Translations under genes and position numbers: made by a program
Notes under the pieces: generated by a model
Databases searched by the model: none
Seen by the model: the letters and a program-made list of their open reading frames with translations, nothing else
What the model was told of the DNA's origin: nothing
NCBI GenBank assembly: GCA_024516035.1
Contig: CM044961.1
Location: 5,606,015-5,670,014 of the forward strand
Direction: 5' to 3'
DNA: 64,000 bases
DNA from: Bactericera cockerelli
Taxonomy: Eukaryota > Arthropoda > Insecta > Hemiptera > Triozidae
Shown: in pieces, positions 24,013 to 39,000 of the stretch
Layout of the letters: the number at the start of each line of letters is the position of its first letter
Position numbering within the stretch: the first letter of the stretch is position 1

Positions 24013-27000
24013 GCTAATTTGTAATAAATAGGTAGATGAAATTATTTAAAATACAGTTCATCAACCTATGTAGCTATGCTTTTTCCTCTGATTCTCTGGG
24101 TTTTGGGTTCGATTCTCACTCGGAAAACCATAACCTAGTATGTAATTATTGTTTACAAAAGTAGTTTCTGTAGAGTTATGATTTTGAGTAAATTCAATCC
24201 CAGAAAATCTATCCTCATAATGAATGAGGCAAGATTTTCAGCATATACGTTGTATAAACACAACCTCACATAAAATTCAGCAAAGTAGTTGGTGTGGAAG
24301 CAAGGTTTAAAAGAAAATAGAAATATTGAGTTTTGAAATGATTCTTTTTTGTATACGTTGGAAGTAGAACTTTGCTTACCTATATTAGTCTTAGTTAACT
24401 AACATTTGGAGCTGTATGTATGAACAGTAGATTTTTTCTTTTTACTTTTATTGGTTATTTAATCATTATTGTTATTATTAAATTATTTATTAGACAACAC
24501 CATAAATAACATTCTTTATTATATGTAAGATAACAAAGAAAAGAAAAAATGTAAACAATAAAAAGGAAGAAAAAAATAGATAAATATATACAAATAAATA
24601 TTTAAGTCTTCATTAAAGGGCGGGGTTATTGCAGGCCAATTATTGCAGGCAGATAATCATAACTTGGCCTGTACAATCTCGTCCACAGATAGTACTCAAA
24701 AGACATGTTTTGTTTATTGATACAGCTCCAAGATACAGAATTGTACCCATGCTAAATGAATTCAACAATTAAGAGTAGGTTTTTGTTTCAAGTGCTGCAT
24801 GTTTCATAGCATTTTCAATCCGGGGTCTTTAATTTCGAGTCACATAATATCACGATTTCGATCTGCAATAATCACCTGAAATAATTGTCTGTCTTTTTTT
24901 CTAATAATGTAAATGTACATAAGTATCACAAAAACACAAGAAGACATTTAAATTACTTAGAATGCAATACTGAAGGTATTGGTGCACTTTTTGAAATTTT
25001 GCCTTGTATGACACTTTTGAAATTTTGCTTTGTATGACAGACAAAAAAAAATGTACAATTTAGATCTATTTTAAATAGGGTTGATGATTTTGACAAACAT
25101 GGACTAATATTTACCACACAATATGTTCAAATGAAGCACAATCCACTACATGAGGCTATCGAATGTAATTACAGTTAATGCATGAAGCTTTTACGTAAAT
25201 TCAAGTTTGTTAATATTGTTGCATATCAATACCTAAGCGACATATAGTACATACGTATGTATTCTATAATATAGTAGCATATTTTAGTTTTCATGAGAAT
25301 TAAGGTATCAATGCTGAGTGGTTTGAATATGTTCATTTCATTTGTATTCTTATTAATGCTTATTATTCCACATTTTTCTAGAGTTTAAAGAGCTTGTACT
25401 TCTATGGTATTGAAAATTTTCTTGATTCATTTTAAAATTTTAGAATCCTATTTTTTTCGAGAGAAGGAAGAAAATTTGCATCAAACAGCGGCGTAGGTGA
25501 ATTCCTATGAGCCAGCGAGAAGGTTTTTTACTGTCTAAAAACACCTTCATCTACATAATTTTGTATTTGCTGCGCTGGAACCACCGAGTGGCATAAGAAA
25601 AGCTTAGCATCCTATATAAGCTTTTCTTATTGACGTACATGATACTCGTACAATACAAACAGGTTGAATAATAGTATGAGTACGATTTAAGTCTAGAATT
25701 CAAACAAAAAGGGTATGCGTCTGAAGAAAAACACCTTCAATTACTTTCAATTAGAAGTCGAAAGTATTTTTAATACACAATCATTTAGAATTCTAGGTAA
25801 TCAGTTTTTGGTTATTACGCATGCTCAGATATGATTAAGTTGATTAAAAAGTTATAATGTCCACAATCTACTCGTATATTCTAAACATTCTATACCGATG
25901 GTAAATTTTACATCGATATTTATCAAAAAAGAATGGTAGAGGAAACATTTTGTCACTATCTAACTAGTGAATTTTGGCTTTTTGACATGTAAATACAGTT
26001 GTACCTTGGGCTGTTTGTAAAACCACCCCTTTGTAATCGGTCTTCACTTTTATAACCTCATTATACATGTACAATAAAACTATACATGTCCATGTGTGTG
26101 TATGATATCTGTATAAAAGACAGCGTTTGCAAATAAGAGTTCTTATGTTTTGGAAATTGAAACTCAATACATATACCTATGTACATTGTACAGTACATAG
26201 TAGTCAGCTGAAGAAGAACATAAAATAAATATTTACTCGAAACAAGAGATAGGAAGATTTTGTTCCAAAATCCAAAGCAAACAGAATAGGGAACAATTTT
26301 TGCTGTCTGGAAAAATTTCCTACATAATATCGATTCCCAAATAGGATTGTGACTAATTTTGATTATCAGTTTCACATAGGTTTAGTGTAAAAGATATATT
26401 TTTTTATTAAAATATTCAATGTTTTATAGAATATCTCAATTTTAGTGGAAACAATTTTACCTTTTTCAATATCCAATATCATATCCATAACAAAGCTCAT
26501 GTTGGCCCTCATCCTGTTGCCACAGTGGTCACTATCCAGACACAAGGTTACTCTTTCTACAACTTAGCATTAAAAAAAGGTCATTCTAAAGTTTGAGAAT
26601 TCCTGCGACCATCCTCTCTCATATGGGACTTGGCTCCCTACCAATATAATTCATGTCTGGAGGCCCTTTCCTCCAAATACTTCTTCCAATTTGTCATAAA
26701 GCATTTTTATTTTCCTCTCACGCCATGTGAAGTGCTCGGGCAAGCAGTTTGTAACTTTTGGCAGTAAAATATTGTGGCCTAGATGATACAGGCAGATATT
26801 TAACTACCTTCTTATCCAACCGAGGGATCATTCCCCGTTAAAGAAAGAAGGGAAAATGCGGCAATATGTTGGAAAATCTTATTTTGGGGAACATTTTTTA
26901 TGCCAAAAATTTACAAACTTGAACAAAAAAGACATAACATCTACTTTCCAGACACATGTAAGTAAAAAGGTGGCTGAACATGAATCCCTTATCCTTTTGG

Positions 27001-30000
27001 AATAATTCCTTTTTATAAAATTGTAGGAGAAATCTAAATTGCATGTTCCCAGATAGTCTTCGAGATATACCCATACAATGAATGTTTATTACAAAAGGAA
27101 CATATCGCCAAGGTTTTTGTGTTTTAAATTTGAACCTAAATAATCAATTTGTATAGGCGGGAAAAATACCATGTGTTTCATTTTAATCAGATAATTTTGT
27201 CTACAGTAGGCGTACACAAAACTTTTTAAATCACAAATGTATAATAATAACATAAATCTATGTATGTTTGGGATTAATTATTTCTAGAATAAAAGCATCA
27301 TTGAATATTTTACTAAACTTTGACGAGAATCTTGAAATTTAATTAGGATGTTGGAATTAAAAGAAACGCAAAGGCAAGTTGTTCATTTCATCAAGAACTT
27401 GAAACTTCCAGGAAACATTTAATTACTTTGAGAAAGCATAACTTGGAATAGACTGCCATTCAAAAGATGCGAAGTTTTATGCAAATGAAGAGAGAGAATG
27501 TTCAGATGACACTAACAAGGAATTAAATCTCTTAATGACTTGTAAAGGCGCTTTCAGACGAATATCATTGAAGAGTCCGTCTTATTGCCATGTTTGTGAG
27601 CAAAATAATTTGCTCTTGAGAATTTCTCGTCGTGTGTAAACTTCAATAATTTTGCTACTCGAAAGCATTTGTAAATTTATAATTCCTTAAAAATAAAATC
27701 TAGACAGACAGACCATTTGGTCAAAAATGCATGATGATGTTATTAAAATTTGGTTTTAACTTACTCGCATGCAAGACTTTGAAGGATACTTCACTCAACC
27801 ATTCTGGTCTGATTAGGTCCTTTAAGATTTTTAAATTAAATTCGAAAGAATATCTCTTTATGTAATTACTGAAGTACACTTTATATTTTATCTCAGGTTA
27901 ATGTTTTAACGATATTATAACAAATTTTTTTTTTTACTATTCATCCATTCTGTACAGATTTTCGATACTACCCTCACATTGCGTTTCATTGTAAATCGAT
28001 TGGTACACCCTCACTACAAAAAAGTCTTTCACTAAAGTACTAACGATGATGATTTATTTCAAGACAGTATGTGTATTTTTTTTAATCACATTTAATTTGT
28101 TTGTAAATGTCACGTTTCTTTTGTTTTATTCTTTGAAAAACTTTTGTAGTTCCACCATGTCACTTTGCTTTTCAACAATACTTTTCTGATGTAGATGCCT
28201 TAGCTGAAAACAATTTTAGAACAGTCTTGTCTTATTATTTTAGATGAACCTTGGAGAAGAAAAGTAATTAATTCATTTTATTGTTAAATAGAAGTGTAAT
28301 GTCTTTCAGTACAAGCATTACTGTCTTAATGTTTACCAGTTTGAATTTTGAATGTGCTAGAAAATAAATCAATGTATAATGTTGTTTTTCATACTTAGTT
28401 GAATCTGAAAAATGTTTAAAGCCTTTCTTTACCCATAGAAATTACATTAAGATTTAATAGAACACTCTTTCATTGAAACAAGATTTAAAAAAATATTCTT
28501 TCTGAAATGTTTTCTGAATTAATTCCAGTTTTTCTTTTCATTTATTTAACGTCTGAAAAATTCATTGTTAGACATAAGTAGATTTTCACCTAACATTTTG
28601 TTATGATGTGTTAATGATAATTAACTATATTTGGTGATTTTTTTTTCTTTCGTTTTGATCTAAAAGCAAATAAGGTAAAATATTGTAAAGGAATAGTCAT
28701 GAGAGTGTATAGGTTACTATTTTTTACTACCTACTTTTAACTTTACTATCGAAAATCTAATAATAATTGTTGATATTATTATTCCCTTAATCGAGGTAAT
28801 GAAATAATTGTTTGAAATATTTTTTCCAAAATATTAAATCATGGCTTGCTTATTGTTATTTTTTCAAATGTTTAAAATTATGTGTTGTGTACATGTTACT
28901 TGTTTCTTTGTCCTTTTTTGATCACCACTAAATGTTGGGATAAAGGGAAAATTACTTTTTGGTGACATCGAGCATCTTTGGTGACATCGAAAAAAACAGT
29001 TCTTTTTTCATCTTTATTACTGATAATTCAATATATTTTTTCATTACCTTTACGAGTAATTTTAATTTTACACGAAAACGTTGTACTCTATTTAGATCTA
29101 AGACAATCTGTTCTAAAGTTGTTTTTTTAAAGGACGTATAAGTTTTGGGAATGGCTTTGATACCTTTAATCGTTATTTGTATGCGTAATTTGATAGTTCA
29201 CCGTCATACAATTCTAAAATTTGTCTCCCTATTTAAGAATAGATGGAAGTTTTATGTCACGTTCCCTATTGAGAAACTCTTTTCTGCAAAATGTTTTGTA
29301 TTCAATGGGTACAGATTTTCATTTGGATTCCATTGTGTTGGAGAATGATAGTTTTGTGAATTGTGACGTACTCATTCCGTGCTTCATTATACGATGTATT
29401 GTGACTTCACATCGAACAAAAACGTACCTAAACGTCTGCCTTGTGTAAAAGCACTTTTCCAAGCACTTGAAACCTCCATCATTCCTCCCAAGTACCTCCT
29501 CCTTGAAACATTGCCTCTGACCTCAGGGCCACATTCTTTTTCTCAGTTACTTTTTTTAATGATGATTATACTGCTTGTTGTAGCTCTTGAGATTTTTATC
29601 TTCTCTACTTTTTGTTTTGTCTTTGGCTTTCCGTCTTTCTATTTTTTTCTATATAGTTTTTCTTTATTGTTAGCTTTCATTTTCTTTCGTAAATTCATTT
29701 GACCTCTTAGTTCCCACAGAATAGTCTCTTGCTAGATCATATATGGTGCATAAGATTTGTTTACCAATCGGAAAGGTTGTAGACAGTGGATTCATACTTG
29801 AGACACACATCATCAAACTTCAATTTGTTTTTACATTTCTAATAAGATCAATGCAGATAGAAGATTTCTTTTCAAATTTGATAATCCTTTGCGGGTCATA
29901 ATGTCAATCCATCTCACCCTTCTCATATAAAATCTTTCACATACACCTCATTAGCATACATAAGCTTGCATTGGCAAGTAACAGACACCAACTCATGCGT

Positions 30001-33000
30001 CCACTGTCGAGCATTCTTCTTGGGTAAATGCCCACTCTATCTAACAGAAAAATCCAAACTATTTCTCTATCTGTCTTTCTTTCTCTTCTCTGTCTCTCTC
30101 GCTGACTCACTTTGGTTTCCGACTCAACCCTAGTGGACAAAGAGGACTCTGTGACGCTGATAGGCTCCGGCACTGATATCTGTAATGCTGATAAAGACTC
30201 GGAGGCGTGTCGCTGTTCCTTGTGTCAGCGAAGATTTGAACAACAAGGTATCCAAGTCATTCCCAATAGCTTTAATGAGTCAGCACCGAAATACCGGGTT
30301 TCACAACAACTTTAACGAAGAAATAAAACAGAGTGTAGATTTTTGAAAGCATAAAATGTTAAAAACAAAGTTAAAAATAGGTTATGATTTATAAAACCAA
30401 AAACTTAATGTACACTTAATTTCAATTACATATTCATAAAATGCATGAAACATTGTTTCAAAATAAATTTTTTATCTGTAAATGGTTTTAAACTTCTCTC
30501 TAATGTGATTGATGAAACCCGTTACAAGATGTGTAGTATATTTCCATTACTTTCAAGGATAGCCATTACCACATTAGCGACTGAATTAAAATATACCTGT
30601 ATGTGATTATTATTTCAATACAATTTTGTTATGAGGTTAGAACAAATTAACTTCTAACTAAAGCAATCCACATTTTTAAAATAAGACAATCTTCTTGACC
30701 AGATACACCCTTAATAAGAAGAAAAGTTTTTTTAAGACCGCCAGTAATATAATTGATTCAACATTGAATTTAATAAAAAATATATTTAAAATCAGAGCAT
30801 CAATCATCTAAAAAGCCATTTCCCTACCCAGTACAAGTTTGCACGACCCAATAGGCAAAGTTCTACAACAACAAAATCCTGTACAACAACAAAAACAATG
30901 AATGAATATTGTTCTTGGCTTACAAACTGTCGGCTGGCGTTAAGAAAACTGCCACGGTCTAATAGTTGTGTCTCTGACAGTTTTAAGTCTCTCTGACAGT
31001 TTAAGTCGAGGAACATCTGTTAATTTTTCAGTGAAACCTCAGCCTTGTCGTCTTTTTCTATCTCTATAGGACTGGAGCTTTCCAAGTTTTCATTAATGTC
31101 AATTCTATGGCTGCTATACATCTCCATTAATAACTCTTTTATTTATCTATGTCTTCATTAAAACTTTGCAAGAGCTTTTGACCACCAGCCAACAAGTTTG
31201 GAATGTTTGAAACTTCAAAGACCTAGTGAATGCTGTTCTCAGTCTTAGTATCATGAAAATGAATTTAACAAATATAAAACGAACTTGTTCATATCTAACC
31301 TTTTTCATTTATCAATTGATTTGAAAACGACTGAAATACAGCCCTGAAAGTCAAGGGGATTTTTTTTTTTGCATGGAACCAACCACACAATGTCTTATTT
31401 CGACAGCCTAAAATGCCATCGATCTAAACCCCCGAGGTGCCCCCATACACGGCAAACTTTCTATCCCTTATTCAAGATCAATTCTAAAGCTTTTCTCGTC
31501 CCTCGGGAATCTAGGAAGAAAGAATTTTCCCTGTGAGCGAATCATGAATGTTTAATTTTCCATTTTCCTGACAGTTTGCGAGATTTTTCTTTTTAGAAAA
31601 TGTTCCATGTTGCCAGTCCACGACGCCTGCAGGGCTGGGTGAGGATAGAGAGGAGAGGAATGCATGAGGGAAGAGGGGAATGGACGGGAAAGGGCGGGAA
31701 TTGTGAACATGATATTTAGATTAACTAACACTGTACCTAATGCAAAATGTGATGAAAAAGTGATGAATAGCTAGAAGAAACTTGTAGTACCTGAGATATA
31801 GTAACTGACCTCAGTGGATTGATCGATAAGACAGCGGGCTAGAAACCTGGAGGTCGGTGGTTTGAGTACTGCGAACGTCAAGTTCTGGTATGCTGGTTCG
31901 AGTATTGGGACAAAGCTTTTGTGAGTAACACAAATATGAGAAGCCAACATGAGAAGAACACAATATTACAAAGTGGAGATAGTGATTACCAGACCGAATC
32001 AAAAAATATCCTGGCTTACCTAACATTTTTTAACAAGTCAGCAGATAGACAGCTGTCAGACGCCGCTATCGTCAACAATATCAGATCAGCCATACTAGTC
32101 TTCATCATGCAGAACGGATAATAGGCACCCAAACACAATGAAAAAGTAGTATGAGAAACATGGGTCTAGACTCTAGACTCTAGAGTGCATTTTTACTCTC
32201 CTCATCTTTTAAAAAGGAAAGTATTGGAATCACCCAAAATTTTCTGTAGTCAGTTTTCAGTGCTTAAACACGTTTTAGGGTCCCCCAAATACTAAATTTA
32301 AAGTTTCAGCCATTGGTTCATATGTCTGTCTGTAAATAAACAAATATCGCAAGAACGGTGTAAGCTAGAGACTCAAATTCTTCTACATTCTGTCTTCTTC
32401 TACATCTACTAACCTCAGTATCTCGATCGAACACAGAATTGTAACCTGGAGGTCGGTTTTTCAAGTCCCAATTTTGGTATATAAAAAAAATAGGAGCTTG
32501 AATATGAGTAGGTGTGACATCACGAAAGTGATTAACACAAATATGATAACTTTATTCTGTCCCTCTTTACATTTTTACCTAACTGTCTGTCCCATTACTT
32601 TTCTCTCTCCAACCTCTTCATCATTCCTTCTACTGCTCTATATGTCTCCCTCATCGTTCTATATTTCTCTGTTCTATATGTCTCCCTCATCGCTCTCTTC
32701 CTCCCCCCCAATTCCTCCACCTCCCTATTTCTTACTATCTTTTCCTCTCTCTCCATTCTCCTCTATTCAGACTTTATTATTTCTGCTAAGTTTCTTTCCG
32801 TGTCTGCAAGTTATGTTCCGAATTCTTGTGAAGATAATTTTATTCATTCCAAAAAAAGATAAACAAAAACAACAATAGTATAGTAATAATAATAGCAATC
32901 TAGGAAAACACGAAACTTTTATATTTTTTAACCCTTCAAAATGAGTTACAACTAAATTTTATGTCTTGAGAATAAAGTCACTGTCTCGTCTAGGTCATTT

Positions 33001-36000
33001 ACCCCAATGGCATAGGTATGTCTGATATTGGGTTACAACAACAAAAATAATGTTATTGTCAAGATATTTTCATTGAATTTTGGCCGCTGGTATAAGGTTG
33101 AGTAGTTTTGGTGTTTTTTCTGCATTTGGGATGAAAAGAACCATAGACACAGCCACTTTTGGTGTCATTATTAAGTGTTCAAAATATCATATGTATGAGG
33201 CAAATTCATGCATTGTATGAGATCCTAACCAAAAAATTTCGTAGCTCATGTTTCATGGCTATGAAATAAAAAGTCTGTGAAACTTCTAAGTTTAATAGAT
33301 TTATTAATTTATGCTTTGCCCTAGTTACCTATTATTATTATGAAACACTCATCTTAGAAAAAAACCCATGCTACCTGGATTACCAGTCTAGGGCTTTCAC
33401 TAGTTGACTACCAAGGCTAGTTTATCAAAATAAGTCATACATAACTTAATGATTTTCTCTTAGATTTGGCTTTCCAGCCTTCTTTTCCCTTCACTTTCGG
33501 TACAGCATATTGAATAACTTGAATGTCCCTCCGCCCGACAGTAAACATCACTCCTAAAAGCTTCTGCCTATTTCTTCCTGCATTGTTTACATTTTTCACA
33601 ACAAATCCCCCAAAGTTTTGCCAAAGTTTCGCCGAAATGAAACTTTAACGAAGAGACTATAAATAAATGATCGCGTTATAAGCACCGTAACTCAGCAGTG
33701 GGGGGCTCGTTCCCAAACGTGATGAGATTAATTTTCTTTTAAACCCAGTGACGTATCTGACTGTTGCCTGAACATTTTAATTTGAAACCGAATTTCGCCG
33801 TTTTTTTATATAACGAGGAAAAAATAGCACCCTCCTTCTTCCTTCACATCTTCATAGAAAACAACAAAAAATATTGCACATTTTTTATAGATACACACGA
33901 GTTTCTTTAGTCAAGGCTACAGAGTCTTCAATCAGTAATTCAGTAGTGTTAAGGATTGTTGTATAAGAAAAAATCTAGGATAGTAGAATGGGCACAAAAA
34001 CCTGAATATAAAAAATGTAATACCAGGACAGCGCAGAGGTTATATTTTCTATTGGAGAATTTTTTGCTGGAATAGATTTTTTGCAAGTTGTCTTGGAAAT
34101 TAATATGATCAATGATTACAGTAAAAGAATTTCAAACTACTTTTGAGATAATTAATTTATCCACGATTAAACACTTCTTCTTTCTCTTCATCATCTAAGT
34201 ATTCCAAGTCATTCAGTAATGAGGTTTTCTGATTTCACCCTCTGAAAACTCACAAACAAACTATCCAAATTAACCTTATCCAGATTAGATTGGACAGGGA
34301 AAAGCCTTTGAAAGCATTGAAATTTGAGTGTTTACGCTCCAAGTCTTGACTTTTCTGGACTTTCCTTAACATCTGAGACGAAAATATTGATTCGTGCTAT
34401 CAACGCTGGCATTATAATATTATAATATAATTTGTTTTATTATGCAGTTCATGAAACATAAAGCACACTTTACAAAAATCTTACAACTAAAATTAAGACT
34501 TAAAAATAATTAAACATAATATCATAGATACATATAACATTAGTACGATATAATACTATTCAATTTTTTAAAGAGACATTGAACATGGAATAATATAGAC
34601 ATGGCATCCATTATACACTGAGTGACAAATTTAGCGGAACGCATAGGTTTTTTTCTCATATAACGTGTGTATTTCTTGTTGGACAAAAATATTTTTTCTA
34701 ATTGAGGAAATCACACAAAAATTGGTACAGAGATAGCAAAAACATGAAGGCCAATTTTCATAATTGAATGAAGTTCTTGTCACTGTGGACCTTTCCCATA
34801 CAGGGTGTACAAAAAAACTGTTTTTCAATGATTTTTTCAAAATTCATTATTTTGAATTATTAGTAATATTGTCTTGCTTTATGTATTGATCCTCATTCCC
34901 ACTTGTCTCAAAAATGTTGAGCTTTTATAGACACGTCATTATTCCTCTGAATCCAAAATAATGAATTTTGAAAAACAGTTTTTTTTTCTACACCCTGTAT
35001 GGGAAAGGTCGACAATGACAAGTACTTCATTCAATTTTGAAAATTGGCTTTCATGTCTTTGCTATCTCTGTACCAATTTTTGTGTGATTTCCGCATTTAG
35101 AAAAAATATGAAAAATATTTTTGTCCAACAAGAAATACACACGTTATACAAGAAAAACCTATGCGTTCCGCTAAAATTGTCACTCAGTGTATTAGAATAC
35201 ATACATCCCCTAATAATCAAGTCGTAAGAGACAGATTTGTTAGTTAAGTCAGATGGGTAATATGCATTTTAATTATATTTTATAATTTAGTATATTATCG
35301 TCGGCTGGAAGGTAAAACTGACCATCTGCATTTGGAAAATCTCCATTGAAATCTCCACAGGTCTTTCAGGTAAAAATTGTTTATTCGCTTTTTCCTGCGC
35401 ATATGTTTGAATACTACCGAAATTTTGATTTTTAGCCAATAGTTAGGTTAATTTCCGACCAAGAGTAACGAAAAATCGAGAAATGACCAACTGTCACTTG
35501 GTCAGTTTTACCTTCTAGCCGACGCGACGTTATGTACAATATACAGGTACATTCTATATTATTAAAGTTTCAAATAATTTCACGTTTTATAAAATAGATT
35601 CAGGGGCAAGGACTTCGATTGTCATAGATCTCTCATTAAATAAATGTTCATACAAAATTGATTCGATGTCAGTAGTAAGGAAATGGATGGTGATTTCTCC
35701 GTAAGACAGAATTTTGAATTTTCGCGCCACAAGCTAGCTAGTGGCGCGCTCTGGCCTTACGGAAAAATCACCATCCATTTCCTTACTACTGATGTCCGTG
35801 AATTTGATAGTACAAAAAAAAAAAGATCTTGCTCAGTTTTGATGCTAATTTCTTTCTCCATCTCCTCACAGGGAACTACAGTTGCCTCAAAGTGGACCTT
35901 ATCTTCACGAGGGACCGCGCCTTCTACTTCACTACCGTGTTCATCCCAGGCATCATCCTGGTCACTTCATCCTTCATCACCTTCTGGCTAGAGTGGAATG

Positions 36001-39000
36001 CCGTGCCAGCACGGGTCATGATAGGTAGAGTATTACTTCCGAGAAATTTCTAATATTAGAAATCGGAAGTATTGTATTCGTTTTTGTAAAAAAAAAATAT
36101 TTTTTTGCTCCGATTTCAATTTTTTTCATTTTTTTTTACTTGTGTTTAACGTCGCTTTCAACTGCATGATCATATCACGACGAAGGTTTTACCCTACTTT
36201 CGCTGGAAACTCACAAACCAGCTACTCAAATTAATCTCACCTAGTCTGAGTGCGGCCGATAATAGACAGCATCACGAGGTTTCAAATTTTAATGGTCACC
36301 CATCCAAGTCCTAACCTCGCTGGACGTTACTTAACTTCAGTAGGTAGAATTTTCTATTCCTGTTCTATTCTATGAATCATTTTGTCTAACTTCGTTATTA
36401 ATTAATTAAAATTCTATTAAACAATAAGTTAATTTAGACAACATTTATTAATACAAACAAGTAATTAAAACAATGTGTCACAAAACAAGATAAACAGGAC
36501 AATCGAAACAAATAATTCAGTTTCAAATAATAAAAATAATTTACCTGGCCCTCGTTCCAGAAAAGACTCTCACTCTCATAATCCCTAAATCTCCTTTTCA
36601 ACCGCACATCCTTGACGCACTCCTCTTTGTGTGTTTACTTCTTCTATTTCATTGTTTTCAACTCTAATTGTTGTTTTTTCTTTCAAACTTGAATTTCCAA
36701 TCAATCTAATTTATTTGTCATCTACAGTTTTGTTATTCAGGATTTTCATTAACATGCTGAGTCGAACTTTATCAAATGCCTTCTCAAAGTCTATGAAACA
36801 GGCATATAATATATTATTCCTAATATTGTCTCGGTAGTTATGTGTGAACACCGGGACAGAATACAAGATCTTTCGCCTTCCGATACCCGAACTGAAAACT
36901 CCCCAATTTATATTCAGCCTTGAAAACAATAACACAGTGAAAACAATAACTCCGTTCATAAAAAAATAAATAATAATAATAAGAACAATTTTTTTCTACA
37001 GGTCGGTGTAATTTTTTCTCCAGTTTCTGTTAATTACCTTCAAAAATTCTATTATTTATGTACGTACATTCAAGTACAAATTCTCATTTTTCTATCTATA
37101 CTTGAACATGTTCCGCCCTCACAAAACCAACTTTTGAAGAGATTGCCAAAGACAATAACCCCGCCCTTCAGTTAGGACAATATTATATTATGTATATATT
37201 TATTTTTTTTTTTCTTCTATTATATTGTATTTAAATTTGTAATTATTTGTGTTGTATATAATATGTCCTATTAATAAAGTGTAAATAAATAAATAAACGT
37301 TTCAACTCTCCCAGGTGTCACCACAATGCTCAACTTTTTCACCACGTCCAACGGGTTCCGCTCGACGCTGCCAGTGGTGTCCAACCTGACCGCCATGAAC
37401 GTCTGGGACGGCGTGTGCATGTGCTTCATCTACGCGTCGCTCCTCGAGTTCGTGTGCGTCAACTACGTGGGACGCAAGAGGCCCCTGCACAACGTCGTGT
37501 ACCGACCGGGGGAGAACCCCGTCACGCAGGTAGGTTGAGAACCGCTCCCGACACACGCAGGTAGGTTGAGAACCGCTCCCGACACACAGGTAGGTTGAGA
37601 ACCGCTCCCGACACACAGGTACGTTGAGAACCGCTCAGTGGGTTGTCTATCAGCTCTAGCAAGTAGGTTGAGAACCGTTCCTGACACTCAGGTAGGTTGA
37701 CAACCGCTCAGTGGGTTGTCTAGCAGCTCTATCAGGTAGAGTGAGAACCGCTCCAGACACACACAGGTAGGTTGAGAACCGCTCAGTGGGTTGTCTAGCA
37801 GCTCTATCAGGTAGAGTGAGAACCGCTGAGTGGACTGTCACGCGGCGCGGGTAGGTTGAAAACTGCTAATGGTAGGTAGTTTGTGAATAGCTGCCGAAAT
37901 TCCAGCCGAGCTTTCCGTTTCCGGAATGGCATGTATGTAAAGGTAAAGTGCCCTAAAGTAATGCGAAAGCGGTCAAAGCGGTTCCGGGGCACAGTTACCT
38001 TTTTTAAAAAAAAGTTGAAAAGAGCTGAGTGGACTGTCACAGAGACAAGATCAGAACCACTGAGTGGTCTTCACGCAGGCAGGTAGGTTGAGAACCGCTG
38101 AATAGACTGTCACACAAGTAAAATCAGAACTGCTGAGGAGCAAAATCAGATTTTCAATGCGTAATATCCATAACGTATTTGGAAAACCAGTTAAAAATGT
38201 GATAATTTTATTGGCTTTTTTTATGTACGCCTAATATCTATTTAGTTATGCAATGTGCTTTACACTTTCCTTATCCTGTAGAAGGGAAAATAATGGATTA
38301 TTTGAAAATTTTCATTTTCAATTAGTTGGAATTTTCAAAGAGCTCTTTGCGACTTAAGTTACCATTGGTTAGTATAGTTATTTATGCCACTTCTAATTGA
38401 AAAAGGTAAGTATTTATACTATCTAGGTACTGTATATTTATTTCATTGAATTATTTATGATTGTTCAGTGTGAAGATTTTTGTTTGTTAAGAATCTTAGT
38501 GTCTGAAAGAAGTGTTTTTCCCTGTGTTGTCTTGTTACAAAAAGTTTAATTCCCTTTTGATTTGTTCTAAAGTGTGCCTTCTCTTTGTGTGTTACAAAAT
38601 GTTCCTTTGCACGCGTTCAATTGTTGTATGCCCGTTTACTCGTTTTATTTTTAAACTAATCTCTACTTAATTACAATCAATATAGTACAATATATAAAGT
38701 ACAATGAATAAAGAGGTACTACACTTGAGAGCAACAAAAGCGAATCAAACTCTTTCCTCCACCAATTCTGCGATATCTTCGAAATTACTATTTCTATCGA
38801 GTCGTAAGATATCTCAAAATGCTGTAAATTTTGTTTTCTACAATTTCATAATTTGATTCTTAAAAAAACACCTACCAGAAGCCGTAAAATTCGAATTTTC
38901 CTACAGGGTGTCAAAAAAGAAGAAAAACATGATTTTTTTTATGTTTAACAAAAGATGTTATAACATGAGAAATCAACAAGATTCATTCGTAACAATGGTG

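Larger units (their letters stand above)
30248..34237 (+). other. Intron between cassette exon and exon 6
   Basis: AT-rich. Holds the family F SINEs at 31806 and 32408, a family A tail fragment near 33238-33292 (GTTTCATGGCTATGAAATAA) and pyrimidine-rich tracts. No further exon seen. Confidence 0.5.

Noticed and set aside
34631..35227. Two similar small open frames (PVWERSTVTRTSFNYENW)
   Set aside because: They are mirror images in the two arms of a MITE.
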